Positions 42,044 to 49,131 are shown, numbered from the stretch's first letter. The stretch is DNA of 64,000 nucleotides from 3-1-20CM-4-69-9 sp963833655 (GCA_963833655.1 CAWHYL010000006.1:465499-529498), one strand, 5' to 3'. Numbers and translations are program-made. The notes: generated from the letters alone by a model not told the origin.

Positions 42044-43161
42044 TTACCGAGCGGCGACGGCGGAAGCGGGACGGACGCCGGATGGATCACGTAGACGATC
42101 CCGCCTGTCGCCGCCATCCACGCCTTCTCGAACTGCGCCCGGTCGTAGACGTGGCGGACGGTCCCGTCGCTCGACGACGCCGGGTCGTACGAGATCACGT
42201 CGCCGCCTGCGGTGAAGCCACCGATCACCAGCAGGTGCCCGTCCGTGCCGCGAAAGAGAAAGCCGTCGAGCTTGTTCGGCTGGAAGGCGATCGAGGCGAC
42301 GAGCGGGATGCCGGCCTTGATGAACGCCTCCGCCTCTGCGAGCGAGTGCAGCTGCGTGACCTCGCTCTCGAGCCCGAAATGCGCGGCGTACGCCGTGTTG
42401 AACGGCCAGTTCCCGGCGCCGTCGTAGTGGTAGTCGAACGTGTAGCGGGCGGCGTAATCCACCCACGGATCGGCGATACCGGGATAGTCGGAGAGGACGT
42501 AGGCGTAATCCGACGGCGTCGGGCCCTTGCCCCAGTAGGCGACCACCATCGACGTCGACGTCGGGCTGCACCACGCCTCGCCGCCGCCGTCGAACTGCGG
42601 GTACTGCCCCGCGTGGATCTCCTGCGAGTACGGCGGGACGTGCAAGTCGATCTGGCGCGTCATCGTCGTCGTGCTCGGTACGTACGGGTTGACGTTGACG
42701 GGATCGGACGCGACGGCGCCGAGTCGCGTGACTCTCGCTCCGGATCCGTACAGGGTGACGCTCAGCTGATACGCCGTGAGCGGGTGATCCTTCGCGAAGA
42801 AGGTGTCGATCGAGACGTAGCCGTCGGCATCACCCTGCCCGCCGACCGATGTGCGCTGGATGTCGCCGTCGCCGTACGCCCAGCGTCCCATCGTGTACCA
42901 CTTGGTCGGCGTTCCCTTGTCCGTTGTCGCGCGCATGTGCACCTCGATCCACGACCCGGCCGGCGTCGCCGCGTTCCAGGACGAGATGAGCTCCGTGAAG
43001 CCGAAGCCGGTCGAGAACCACGGCGACGTCCACGTCCCGCTCGTGACGCCGCCCTTCGGCAGCGGGAAGGCGTGGTAGCTGACGTTGTACTGCTGGGCGG
43101 CCGATGTCGGCGCGGCCAGAACAAGCGCCAGCGCAAGCGCGGCGAGCGTGCCTCGGATCAC
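42037..43161 (-). CDS. Secreted C39-family cysteine peptidase-like protein
   Basis: 374 residues with a signal peptide (GTLAALALALVLAAPTSAAQ). The C-terminal half is a Peptidase_C39_2 domain: Cys in GEAWCSPTSTSMVV, His in GTDGHLLVIGGF, and Asp in VISYDPASS. The N-terminal half is beta-rich (TGFGFTELISSWNAATPAGS) and may bind a substrate. Related actinobacterial proteins are secreted peptidases of unknown target. A TAGAGT -10 box lies 7 nt before the GTG. Confidence 0.85.
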   Translation of the reverse strand: MIRGTLAALALALVLAAPTSAAQQYNVSYHAFPLPKGGVTSGTWTSPWFSTGFGFTELISSWNAATPAGSWIEVHMRATTDKGTPTKWYTMGRWAYGDGDIQRTSVGGQGDADGYVSIDTFFAKDHPLTAYQLSVTLYGSGARVTRLGAVASDPVNVNPYVPSTTTMTRQIDLHVPPYSQEIHAGQYPQFDGGGEAWCSPTSTSMVVAYWGKGPTPSDYAYVLSDYPGIADPWVDYAARYTFDYHYDGAGNWPFNTAYAAHFGLESEVTQLHSLAEAEAFIKAGIPLVASIAFQPNKLDGFLFRGTDGHLLVIGGFTAGGDVISYDPASSSDGTVRHVYDRAQFEKAWMAATGGIVYVIHPASVPLPPSPLGNW

Positions 43162-43168
43162 GGGCGCG

Positions 43169-43174
43169 ACTCTA
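43169..43174 (-). promoter_or_regulatory. Putative -10 box for the C39 peptidase (leaderless)
   Basis: TAGAGT (TANNNT) 7 nt before the GTG start. Confidence 0.4.
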
Positions 43175-43177
43175 CAC

Positions 43178-43262
43178 CTAGGCCGCGTCGGCTTCTAGCG
43201 CCGGATGCCGGCGCACGTGACCGAGCAGGTGACCGTGGCTCTCGGTCCCGTAGCCGCCGGGG
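43178..43262 (-). pseudogene. Relic of an amt C-terminus
   Basis: The minus strand reads GGYGTESHGHLLGHVRRHPA followed by LEADAA and a stop, parallel to the end of the intact amt gene (GGYGTDAHAHLLGRVRRHPA then APEAEAA). DNA similarity runs on upstream but with a frame shift. Substitutions are conservative, so this looks like the last piece of a diverged amt paralogue rather than a recent copy. It sits about 370 bp downstream of amt. Confidence 0.75.
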
Positions 43263-43315
43263 CAAGGGCGAGAACCAAGAACTCGCGCTGAGACGCGCAA
43301 GGGGGCGAGTCTGAG

Positions 43316-43456
43316 CTAGGACATACGACGGTGGCGGCGGTCTGCCGCGAGCCGCTCGTCCAGTGCCCGGCGCCTCTCGAGCAGTGCGCGGAAGTCCTTT
43401 TCCCGCTTCAACCGCGCCGCTCGCTCTTCAGGTCGTCCCTTCGGCGTCTTGGCCAT
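43316..43456 (-). CDS. Small basic hypothetical protein
   Basis: 46 residues, strongly charged and helical: MAKTPKGRPEERAARLKREK, then DFRALLERRRALDERLAADR and a short end. The ATG lies inside the end of the preceding small frame (29-base overlap). It resembles no family that I recognise; small basic helical proteins of this kind can bind nucleic acid. It lies between amt and the amt relic, in a stretch less GC-rich than its surroundings. Confidence 0.4.
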   Translation of the reverse strand: MAKTPKGRPEERAARLKREKDFRALLERRRALDERLAADRRHRRMS

Positions 43457-43565
43457 CGTCACCCTCGCTCAGCAGGTCTCGGATCTCTCGAACATCTTCG
43501 CGAATGTCCGCGATCGCAAACAACGTACCGGTCAGTTCCTCACGAGAGATCAGAGGCTCGTCCAA
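43428..43565 (-). CDS. Small acidic hypothetical protein
   Basis: 45 residues from a TTG: LISREELTGTLFAIADIRED then VREIRDLLSEGDD, an acidic amphipathic helix. It overlaps the small basic protein downstream. The acidic-basic pair invites a toxin-antitoxin reading, but neither matches a family that I know. Start and reality are both uncertain. Confidence 0.35.
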   Translation of the reverse strand: MDEPLISREELTGTLFAIADIREDVREIRDLLSEGDDGQDAEGTT

Positions 43566-43629
43566 AACGAGACATCGTGCGCGCCCTGCGGAGGGTCCGC
43601 AAGACGCTCGCCTGGACATGGCCGACACA

Positions 43630-45012
43630 TCAGGCGGCTTCGGCCTCGGGGGCCGCCGGGTGCCGGCGCACCCGCCCAAGCAAGTGCGCATGCGCGTCGG
43701 TCCCGTAGCCGCCCGGGACCGGGATGTAGAACTCGGGATAGCCCCACATGCCGTGCTCCGACACGTCGAGCCCGGCCGTCTCGACGTGCTCCTCGACGCG
43801 GATGCCCCACACCCGCTTCATCGTCCACAGGCACGCGAACGACGCGGAGAACGTGAAGGCGCCGACCGCGAGGAGACCGAGGGCCTGCACGCCGAGCTGG
43901 TGGAACGAGCCGGTGTAGACGAGCCCGCCTGTTCCGGTCGCGAGGTTCGCCGCCAGCGCCGGCACCGCGAACAACCCGGTCGCGAGCGTTCCCCAGACAC
44001 CGGACATCCCGTGCACGGCGACGGCGCCGATCGGGTCGTCGATGCCGATCCCCTCGACCCACAGGACGCCGACGACTGCGATGAAGCCGGACACGAGGCC
44101 GATCACGACCGCGGCCCAGGGCGCCACGAAGCCGGACGCCGCGGTGATCGCCACGAGCGCGGCGAGAACGCCGTTCAGCATCATCGAGATGTCGGGCTTG
44201 CGGAGGATCGCCCAGGCGCTGAGGATCCCGCCCAGCGCGCCGGCGGCCGCCGCCAGGTTCGTCGTCAGCGCGACGTAGCCGAAGTAGCCGAGCTTGTCGC
44301 CGGTGACCACGCCGAGCGTCGAGCCCGGGTTGAAGCCGAACCAGCCGAACCAGAGGATGATCGTCCCCAGCACGGCGTACGGCAGGTTGTGACCCGGGAT
44401 CGGGTTCGCACGCCCGTCCTGCCCGAACTTGCCGATGCGCGGCCCGAGCAGCAGCGCGCCCGCGAGGGCGGCCAGCGCGCCCTGGAAGTGGACGACGGTC
44501 GAGCCGGCGAAGTCCTGCATCCCGAGCCCGAACAGCCAGCCGCCGGCGTACCAGATCCAGTGTGACGTGACGGAGTAGATGAGCGTGAAGCAGACGCCGA
44601 ACGCGAAGTAGACCCACAGCTTCGCGCGCTCGGCCATCGCGCCCCAGACGATCGCGAGGGAGACGCCCGCGAACACCACCTCGAACAGATACGCGCTCGC
44701 GCCCGGGATCGACGTGAAGAACGAGTAGGGCGCCTGCCCGACCGACAGCAGCGCGGCGCTCGACGGAAAGAACCCGTGCGTCCCGATGACGGCATTCCCG
44801 TCGCCGAACGCGATGCCGAAGCCGACCGCCCAGTACACGAGCGACGCGATCCCGAAGCTGAGGACGTTCTTGCCCGCGATGTGGGCGGCGTTCTTCATCC
44901 GCGTCAGCCCCGCCTCGAGGAACGCGAAGCCGGCCTGCATGAACATCACCAGCACTGCCGCGACGACCACCCACACCGTGTTGGCCGCGATCAGCAGGTC
45001 GCTCGTCTTCAC
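43630..45012 (-). CDS. amt: Ammonium transporter
   Basis: 460 residues, eleven helices. Conserved Amt phrases are MQAGFAFLEAGLTRMKNAAH, YAGGWLFGLGMQDFAGSTVV (with the pore His in STVVH), LGTIILWFGWFGFNPGSTLG and GIDDPIGAVAVHGMSGVWGT (second pore His). It has a C-terminal cytoplasmic tail of about 60 residues. The GTG start overlaps the glnB TGA, the standard pairing of channel and PII regulator. The C-terminal coding sequence recurs as a relic downstream. Confidence 0.95.
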   Translation of the reverse strand: MKTSDLLIAANTVWVVVAAVLVMFMQAGFAFLEAGLTRMKNAAHIAGKNVLSFGIASLVYWAVGFGIAFGDGNAVIGTHGFFPSSAALLSVGQAPYSFFTSIPGASAYLFEVVFAGVSLAIVWGAMAERAKLWVYFAFGVCFTLIYSVTSHWIWYAGGWLFGLGMQDFAGSTVVHFQGALAALAGALLLGPRIGKFGQDGRANPIPGHNLPYAVLGTIILWFGWFGFNPGSTLGVVTGDKLGYFGYVALTTNLAAAAGALGGILSAWAILRKPDISMMLNGVLAALVAITAASGFVAPWAAVVIGLVSGFIAVVGVLWVEGIGIDDPIGAVAVHGMSGVWGTLATGLFAVPALAANLATGTGGLVYTGSFHQLGVQALGLLAVGAFTFSASFACLWTMKRVWGIRVEEHVETAGLDVSEHGMWGYPEFYIPVPGGYGTDAHAHLLGRVRRHPAAPEAEAA

Positions 45013-45359
45013 CCGACCTCGAGCTCCTCGAGGCGGATGCCCGTCCGATTGTGCGTGACGTTGTCGACGCGGCTCGTCCAGACGAGCCCGTCGCCGGAGT
45101 CGTTGCCGCTGCGCGCGGCGTCCGCGATCGCGGCGACGACGGCGGGAGCGATGCCGTCCTCGACCACGAACGTCAGCAACGCCTTCGGCAGGAAGCGCGA
45201 CTCGAACACGCGGCCCCGGTACTCGTGCGTGACGCCGCGCTGACGGCCGTGCCCGATCGCCTCGACGACGGTCACGCCGACGTGGCCCGTCTCGTGCTCG
45301 ACCGTGTCGATCACCGTCTCGACGCGCTCACGGATGACGATCGCCTCGACCTTGATCAG
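45009..45359 (-). CDS. glnB: PII nitrogen regulator with Phe at the modification site
   Basis: 116 residues. IKVEAIVIRERVETVIDTV, the T-loop HGRQRGVTHEYRGRVFESRF and FLPKALLTFVVEDG fit the GlnB/GlnK family. Aligned to the classical T-loop, Tyr46 is kept but Tyr51, the uridylylation/adenylylation site, is Phe. The C-terminus VWTSRVDNVTHNRTG differs from the usual DAV-RIRTGE form but keeps RTG. No ATG/GTG/TTG is near; the CTG at 45359 gives the right N-terminus, has GGAG 8 nt upstream and overlaps the acetyltransferase TGA as CTGA. Confidence 0.88.
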   Translation of the reverse strand: MIKVEAIVIRERVETVIDTVEHETGHVGVTVVEAIGHGRQRGVTHEYRGRVFESRFLPKALLTFVVEDGIAPAVVAAIADAARSGNDSGDGLVWTSRVDNVTHNRTGIRLEELEVG

Positions 45360-45853
45360 AGCCGCAGCTCCAGGAGGAGGGTGTCGCGCCAGATTCCGTC
45401 GCGCTTCGCGATCCGCTCGCGCACGCCGACGACGCGGAAGCCGCAGCGCTCGTGCAGAGCCAGCGACGCGGGGTTCTCGGGGAAGACCGACGTCTGGATC
45501 GTCCAGATGCCGTCCGTCCGCGCGCCCTCGATCAGCGCCTCGAGCAGCCGGCGGCCGACGCCTCGTCCCTGCGCGGCGCGCGCGACGTAGACGCTGTTCT
45601 CGACGACGCCGGCGTAACAGCGCCGAGTCGAGACCGGCCCCAGCGACGCCCAGCCGACCACCTCGCCGAGCAGCTCGGCGACGAGCCGGTGGCCGGGCAG
45701 ATGCGCTGCATCCCACGCCGGCCACGACGGCACCTCGGTCTCGAATGTCGCGAGGCCCGTGCGCAGCCCGTCCCAGTAGATGTCGGCAACCGCCGACCAG
45801 TCCTCGGGGAGGAGAGCCCGAACGTCGACGGTCGGCGGCGCCGTGGCAAGCAT
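45356..45853 (-). CDS. Phosphinothricin/methionine-sulfoximine-type N-acetyltransferase
   Basis: 165-residue GNAT protein. VRALLPEDWSAVADIYWDGL, the acetyl-CoA loop QGRGVGRRLLEALIEGA and the C-terminal NPASLALHERCGFRVVGVRE with IWRDTLLLEL match the Pat/Bar/MnaT subgroup, which acetylates glutamate analogues that inhibit glutamine synthetase. The ATG overlaps the glnA TGA, so it is translated with glnA. Its location suggests protection of the neighbouring enzyme, but a different amine substrate is possible. Confidence 0.82.
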   Translation of the reverse strand: MLATAPPTVDVRALLPEDWSAVADIYWDGLRTGLATFETEVPSWPAWDAAHLPGHRLVAELLGEVVGWASLGPVSTRRCYAGVVENSVYVARAAQGRGVGRRLLEALIEGARTDGIWTIQTSVFPENPASLALHERCGFRVVGVRERIAKRDGIWRDTLLLELRL

Positions 45854-47298
45854 CAGCAGTCGTAGTAGAGGGCGAACTCCGCCGGGTGCGGCCGCAGCCG
45901 CACGACGTCCGTCTCGTTCTCCCGCTTGTAGGCGATCCAGGTGCGAATGAGGTCCTCGCTGAAGACGCCGCCCGCCGTGAGGAAGTCGTGGTCGGCCTCC
46001 AGCGCGTCGAGCGCCTCGTCGAGGGAGCCCGGCACCTGCACGACGCCGCGATCCTCCTCGAAGAGATCCCAGTCGGCCGGCTCGCCTGCGTCGAGGCCCT
46101 TCTGGATGCCGTCGATGCCGGCCATCAGCATCGCGGCGAACGCGAGGTACGGGTTCGCGGAGGCGTCGGGGCAGCGGAACTCGATCCGCTTCGCCTTCGG
46201 CGAGTCCGAGTACATCGGAATGCGGATGCACGCGCTGCGGTTCCGCTGCGAGTACACGAGGTTGACCGGCGCCTCGTAGCCGGGGACGAGCCGGCGGTAC
46301 GAGTTCGTGGTCGGCGCGCAGAATGCGAGCAGCGCAGGCGCGTGCGCGAGCAGCCCACCGATGTACGTGCGCGCCAGCTGCGACAGCCCCGCGTAGCCGG
46401 ACTTGTCGGCCATCAGCGGCGTCCCCTCCCGCCAGAGGGACTGGTGCGTGTGCATGCCGGAGCCGTTGTCGCCGAAGATCGGCTTCGGCATGAACGTGAC
46501 GCTCTTGCCCGCGGCACGCGCGACGTTCTTGACGACGTACTTGTAGGTCATGACCTGGTCTGCCATGCGCGTGAGCGTCTGGTAGCGAAGGTCGATCTCG
46601 CACTGGCCTCCGGACGCGACCTCGTGGTGGTGGAACTCGCACGGGATCCCGAGCCGCTCGAGCGTCAGCACCATGCGCGTCCGCAGGTCGTGGAGCGTGT
46701 CGTGCGGGGCGGGCGGGAAGTACCCCTCCTTCTCGCGCACGGTGTAGCCGAGCCCTGGCTTGCCCGAGTTCCAGTGCCCTTCGCCTGAGTCGACGAGGTA
46801 GCGCCCGGTATTCGGGCCGAGCTCGTACGAGACCTCGTCGAAGACGAAGAACTCGCACTCCGGGCCCATGTACGCCGTGTCCGCGATCGCCGTCGAACGC
46901 AGGTACTCCTCCGCGCGCTTTGCGACGCGCCGCGGGTCTCGGGCGTAGCCGTTCCCGGTCAGCGGGTCCGCGATCTCGCAGATCAGCGACAGCGTCGGCG
47001 CCTCCGTGAACGGGTCCAGGATCGCCGACGATGCGTCCGGCATGAGCAGCATGTCCGACTCGGAGATCCCCTGCCAGCCGCGGATCGAGGAGCCGTCGAA
47101 GCCGAGCCCGTCGTCGAAGGCAGACTCGTCGAACGCAGCGATCGGCAGCGTCATGTGCTGCCACGTTCCGAGCAGGTCGCAGAACTTCAGGTCGACCATC
47201 TGCGCCGTCGTCTCGCGCGCCCACTCGAGCGCCTCGCGTGCATCGGGTGCCGTGGAGGCACCGTTTGCGAGGTAGTGCTTCGCCTCTTGCGCTGCCAT
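45853..47298 (-). CDS. glnA: Type I glutamine synthetase lacking the adenylylation Tyr
   Basis: 481 residues with GSI motifs: FDGSSIRGWQGISESDMLL, GPECEFFVFD, HHHEVASGGQCEIDLRY, KPIFGDNGSGMHTHQSLW and NRSACIRIP. Length and insertions are of the GSI-beta type, which is normally adenylylated. At the modification site E. coli has NLYDLPPEE; here the aligned stretch is WDLFEED, with Phe for Tyr397 and a 4-residue deletion. The ATG at 47298 has AAGGAGC just upstream. First gene of glnA-GNAT-glnB-amt, preceded by an attenuator-like leader. Confidence 0.95.
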   Translation of the reverse strand: MAAQEAKHYLANGASTAPDAREALEWARETTAQMVDLKFCDLLGTWQHMTLPIAAFDESAFDDGLGFDGSSIRGWQGISESDMLLMPDASSAILDPFTEAPTLSLICEIADPLTGNGYARDPRRVAKRAEEYLRSTAIADTAYMGPECEFFVFDEVSYELGPNTGRYLVDSGEGHWNSGKPGLGYTVREKEGYFPPAPHDTLHDLRTRMVLTLERLGIPCEFHHHEVASGGQCEIDLRYQTLTRMADQVMTYKYVVKNVARAAGKSVTFMPKPIFGDNGSGMHTHQSLWREGTPLMADKSGYAGLSQLARTYIGGLLAHAPALLAFCAPTTNSYRRLVPGYEAPVNLVYSQRNRSACIRIPMYSDSPKAKRIEFRCPDASANPYLAFAAMLMAGIDGIQKGLDAGEPADWDLFEEDRGVVQVPGSLDEALDALEADHDFLTAGGVFSEDLIRTWIAYKRENETDVVRLRPHPAEFALYYDC

Positions 47299-47323
47299 GC
47301 CGCTCCTTCCGATTCGGGACCAC

Positions 47324-47360
47324 AAAAAAAGAGCCCAGGACTCCGCGAGTCCTGAGGCTC
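47324..47360 (-). terminator. Intrinsic terminator in the glnA leader (attenuator candidate)
   Basis: On the minus strand GAGCCTCAGGACTC pairs with GAGTCCTGGGCTC around GCG (13 pairs, one bulge), followed directly by seven T. It ends only 25 nt before the glnA ATG, too close for a separate promoter in between, so glnA must be transcribed through it. Confidence 0.85.
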
Positions 47361-47390
47361 CATTGCCTCGGCGCCCGCCTGCACCGGCGG
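47354..47390 (-). promoter_or_regulatory. glnA: Dual hexaloop hairpins (ANTAR-type antiterminator candidate)
   Basis: Minus strand hairpin P1 is CCGCC-GGTGCA-GGCGG (47375-47390); after 5 nt comes P2, GAGGC-AATGGA-GCCTC (47354-47369). Both have 5-bp stems and 6-nt loops, and P2 shares bases with the terminator 5' arm so the two cannot coexist. ANTAR proteins bind paired hexaloops with A at loop position 1 and G at position 4; P2 fits fully, P1 has G at both positions. Confidence 0.6.
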
Positions 47391-47406
47391 ACGACCTGCA
47401 CCGACC

Positions 47407-48333
47407 CTAGCGGACCTCGCGGACGCCGTACAAGCCCGCGACCTCCCGCGCCGCCGTCGCGATGCGGTCGCGGAGCACGGCAGGCTCGAGCACCTCGGCG
47501 TCCGGGCCGAACTTCAGCAGCTCGCGGAACGCCTCTTCGAGGCTCTCGAACCCGACGGTGTAGACGCCGTCATCGCCCTGCAGGTCACGCGGCAGCTGGC
47601 GGAGGACGAGGTCGCTCGCGCGCAGCGTCACGTCGACCCGCGGCCGCGACGCCTCGAACGTCCGCGACCACTCGTCCCAGAAGTCGGCCAGGTCGAAGTC
47701 CTCGGGACGCTCGAACGTGTCGTCGCGAACGCGCACCGACACGAACCGCGAGACGCGGTAGACGCGCATCCCCGCGGAGCGACGCGCGACGAGGTACCAG
47801 GCTCCCGCTTTGAGCACGAGCCCGAGCGGATCGAGCGTCCGGCGCACGACCCGGCGCCCCTCGCGGTAGCGCGCGCTCAGACGCTGCTCCTGCCACGTCG
47901 CCGACGCGATCGTCGGGAGGTGCGGCACGGTGTCCTCGGCACGGAACCAGCGGCGCGCGTCGAGATGGAAGCAGCGCTCGGCACGGCTCGCCCGCTCCTG
48001 CAGCTCGGCCGGCAGCGCCGCGAGGACCTTCAGCCGCGCATTCGCCAGCACGCCGCCGAGGCCGAGCTCGGCGGCCGGCGCGGGCGCGACGAACAGCGCC
48101 TCCGCCTCCGCCGCGGTGAGCCCCGTCAGCTTCGTGCGGTAGCCCCCCGCGAGCCGGTAGCCGCCGGCCGGTCCGCGGACGGCCTCCACGGGAACACCCG
48201 CGGCAGCCAGCGACTCGACGTCGCGGTGCACGGTGCGGATCGAGACCTCGAAGTGCGTCGCGAGCTCCTGCGCCGTCAGCTGGCCCCGCATCTGGAGCAG
48301 GAGGAGCAGCGAAACGAGCCGCGTCGCCCGCAT
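47407..48333 (-). CDS. HTH/WYL-domain transcriptional regulator
   Basis: 308 residues. N-terminal winged helix of the DeoR/YafY type (LVSLLLLLQMRGQLTAQELA, IRTVHRDVESLAAAGVPVEA, RGPAGGYRLAGGYR) followed by WYL-type sensor domain (LGLVLKAGAWYLVARRSAGM, RVYRVSRF) and a C-terminal WCX-like extension. Such regulators respond to DNA damage products or nucleotides. The ATG at 48333 gives the natural N-terminus, and TATATT lies 8 nt upstream. It is divergent from a small gene and cupin, with a palindrome between them. Confidence 0.87.
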   Translation of the reverse strand: MRATRLVSLLLLLQMRGQLTAQELATHFEVSIRTVHRDVESLAAAGVPVEAVRGPAGGYRLAGGYRTKLTGLTAAEAEALFVAPAPAAELGLGGVLANARLKVLAALPAELQERASRAERCFHLDARRWFRAEDTVPHLPTIASATWQEQRLSARYREGRRVVRRTLDPLGLVLKAGAWYLVARRSAGMRVYRVSRFVSVRVRDDTFERPEDFDLADFWDEWSRTFEASRPRVDVTLRASDLVLRQLPRDLQGDDGVYTVGFESLEEAFRELLKFGPDAEVLEPAVLRDRIATAAREVAGLYGVREVR

Positions 48334-48341
48334 CGAGCGTG

Positions 48342-48347
48342 AATATA
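48342..48347 (-). promoter_or_regulatory. Putative -10 box for the WYL regulator (leaderless)
   Basis: TATATT 8 nt before the regulator ATG; it overlaps one arm of the palindrome. Confidence 0.4.
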
Positions 48348-48371
48348 CATGACAGAAGCTGGCATGTATAT
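48343..48371. promoter_or_regulatory. Operator-like inverted repeat in the divergent WYL/cupin promoter
   Basis: ATATACATG and CATGTATAT are perfect 9-bp arms separated by 11 bp, AT-rich in a GC-rich genome. A TGACAG/CTGTCA pair (48350, 48372) is interleaved. The position between two divergent starts and over the regulator's own -10 suggests autoregulation by the WYL protein. Confidence 0.65.
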
Positions 48372-48387
48372 CTGTCAGGCTCCCGAC

Positions 48388-48522
48388 ATGAGCGAGGAGC
48401 AGCAGGAACAACAGTCGGAGGTCGAGCGCGAGGAGCGCCGCCTCGAGCGGCTCAGGCTCGTCGTGGTGCCGCGACCGGAGCCGTGGACGGACGAGGAACC
48501 AGACCCGCAACAAGCGGCGTGA
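48388..48522 (+). CDS. Small charged protein coupled to the cupin gene
   Basis: 44 residues: MSEEQQEQQSEVEREERRLE, then RLRLVVVPRPEPWTDEEPDP and QQAA. A highly charged helix followed by a Pro-rich tail. Its TGA overlaps the GTG of the cupin gene (GTGA), and it starts just beyond the palindromic operator, which together make it likely to be real. No family recognised. Confidence 0.55.
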   Translation: MSEEQQEQQSEVEREERRLERLRLVVVPRPEPWTDEEPDPQQAA

Positions 48523-48968
48523 ACGTCTTCCGCGACGAGTGGGACGAGGGTGAGGACTGGTCCGGCGGCGGCGCCAAGTCGAGGCGCCTCGTCGAGCCCG
48601 GGGTACACCTCGGCGCGACGCTGTACGAGCTCGGTCCGGGCAACTTCAGCGCCTACCACTTCCACCACGGCTCCGAAGAGCTGCTGATCGTGCTCCGCGG
48701 CCGGCCGACGTTGCGCACGGCCGAGGGCGAGCGCCAGCTCGCCGAGGGCGAGGTCGTCCACTTCGGCACCGGCCCGGAGGGCGCGCACGGGATGCGGAAC
48801 GACACCGACGAGCCAGTTCGTTTCGTCGTCGCCGGCATCCGCGTCTCGCCGGAGGTCGTCGAGTATCCGGACACCAAGCAGATCACCGCGCAGAGCCGCA
48901 ACGACTCGCAAACCGGCGAGGGGCTCTGGCTCATCCACGACGTCGAGCAAGAAGCAACGCCGGACTAG
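48519..48968 (+). CDS. Cupin-domain protein
   Basis: 149 residues with one cupin barrel. Motif 1 lies at FSAYHFHHGSEELLIVLRGR and motif 2 at LAEGEVVHFGTGPEGAHGMR, giving metal-binding His, His, Glu and a second-motif His. The C-terminal strand VRFVVAGIRVSPEVVEYPDT closes the barrel. The substrate is unknown. Divergent from the WYL regulator, which probably controls it. Confidence 0.82.
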   Translation: MNVFRDEWDEGEDWSGGGAKSRRLVEPGVHLGATLYELGPGNFSAYHFHHGSEELLIVLRGRPTLRTAEGERQLAEGEVVHFGTGPEGAHGMRNDTDEPVRFVVAGIRVSPEVVEYPDTKQITAQSRNDSQTGEGLWLIHDVEQEATPD

Positions 48969-48979
48969 CGCGACGACAA

Positions 48980-49131
48980 GAGCCGAAGCGTAAGCCGGGC
49001 GAAGCCGGCTTACGCGCAGGCGAACTGATGCGACGCGAGCACGCGAAGCATGCTGGCGCCGCACGGAAGCAAACAACCGCCCCCCACCACTAAAGCGCGC
49101 GGGCTCAGCCCGCGCGCGTTTTCCGCGAAGC
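48980..49131 (+). repeat. GCGAAGC-rich dispersed element, copy B
   Basis: Aligns with 8490-8640: GAGCCG, a stem CGTAAGCCGG/CCGGCTTACG closed on GCGAA, AGGCGAACTGATGCGACG, then GC-rich sequence. GCGAAGC occurs at 48999, 49043 and 49125. It follows the cupin gene, as copy A follows the oxidase operon. The rest of the 328-bp gap to the ABC gene holds a terminator and a TTGACA at 49173 with no well-placed -10. Confidence 0.6.
49095..49122 (+). terminator. Intrinsic terminator after the cupin gene
   Basis: GCGCGCGGGC-TCA-GCCCGCGCGC, a 10-bp stem, followed by GTTTTCC. It lies within the GCGAAGC element. Confidence 0.75.

Noticed and set aside
43316..43565. Toxin-antitoxin pair
   Set aside because: Two tiny overlapping frames of opposite charge, but neither matches a known toxin or antitoxin family and the starts are weak; kept only as hypothetical genes.
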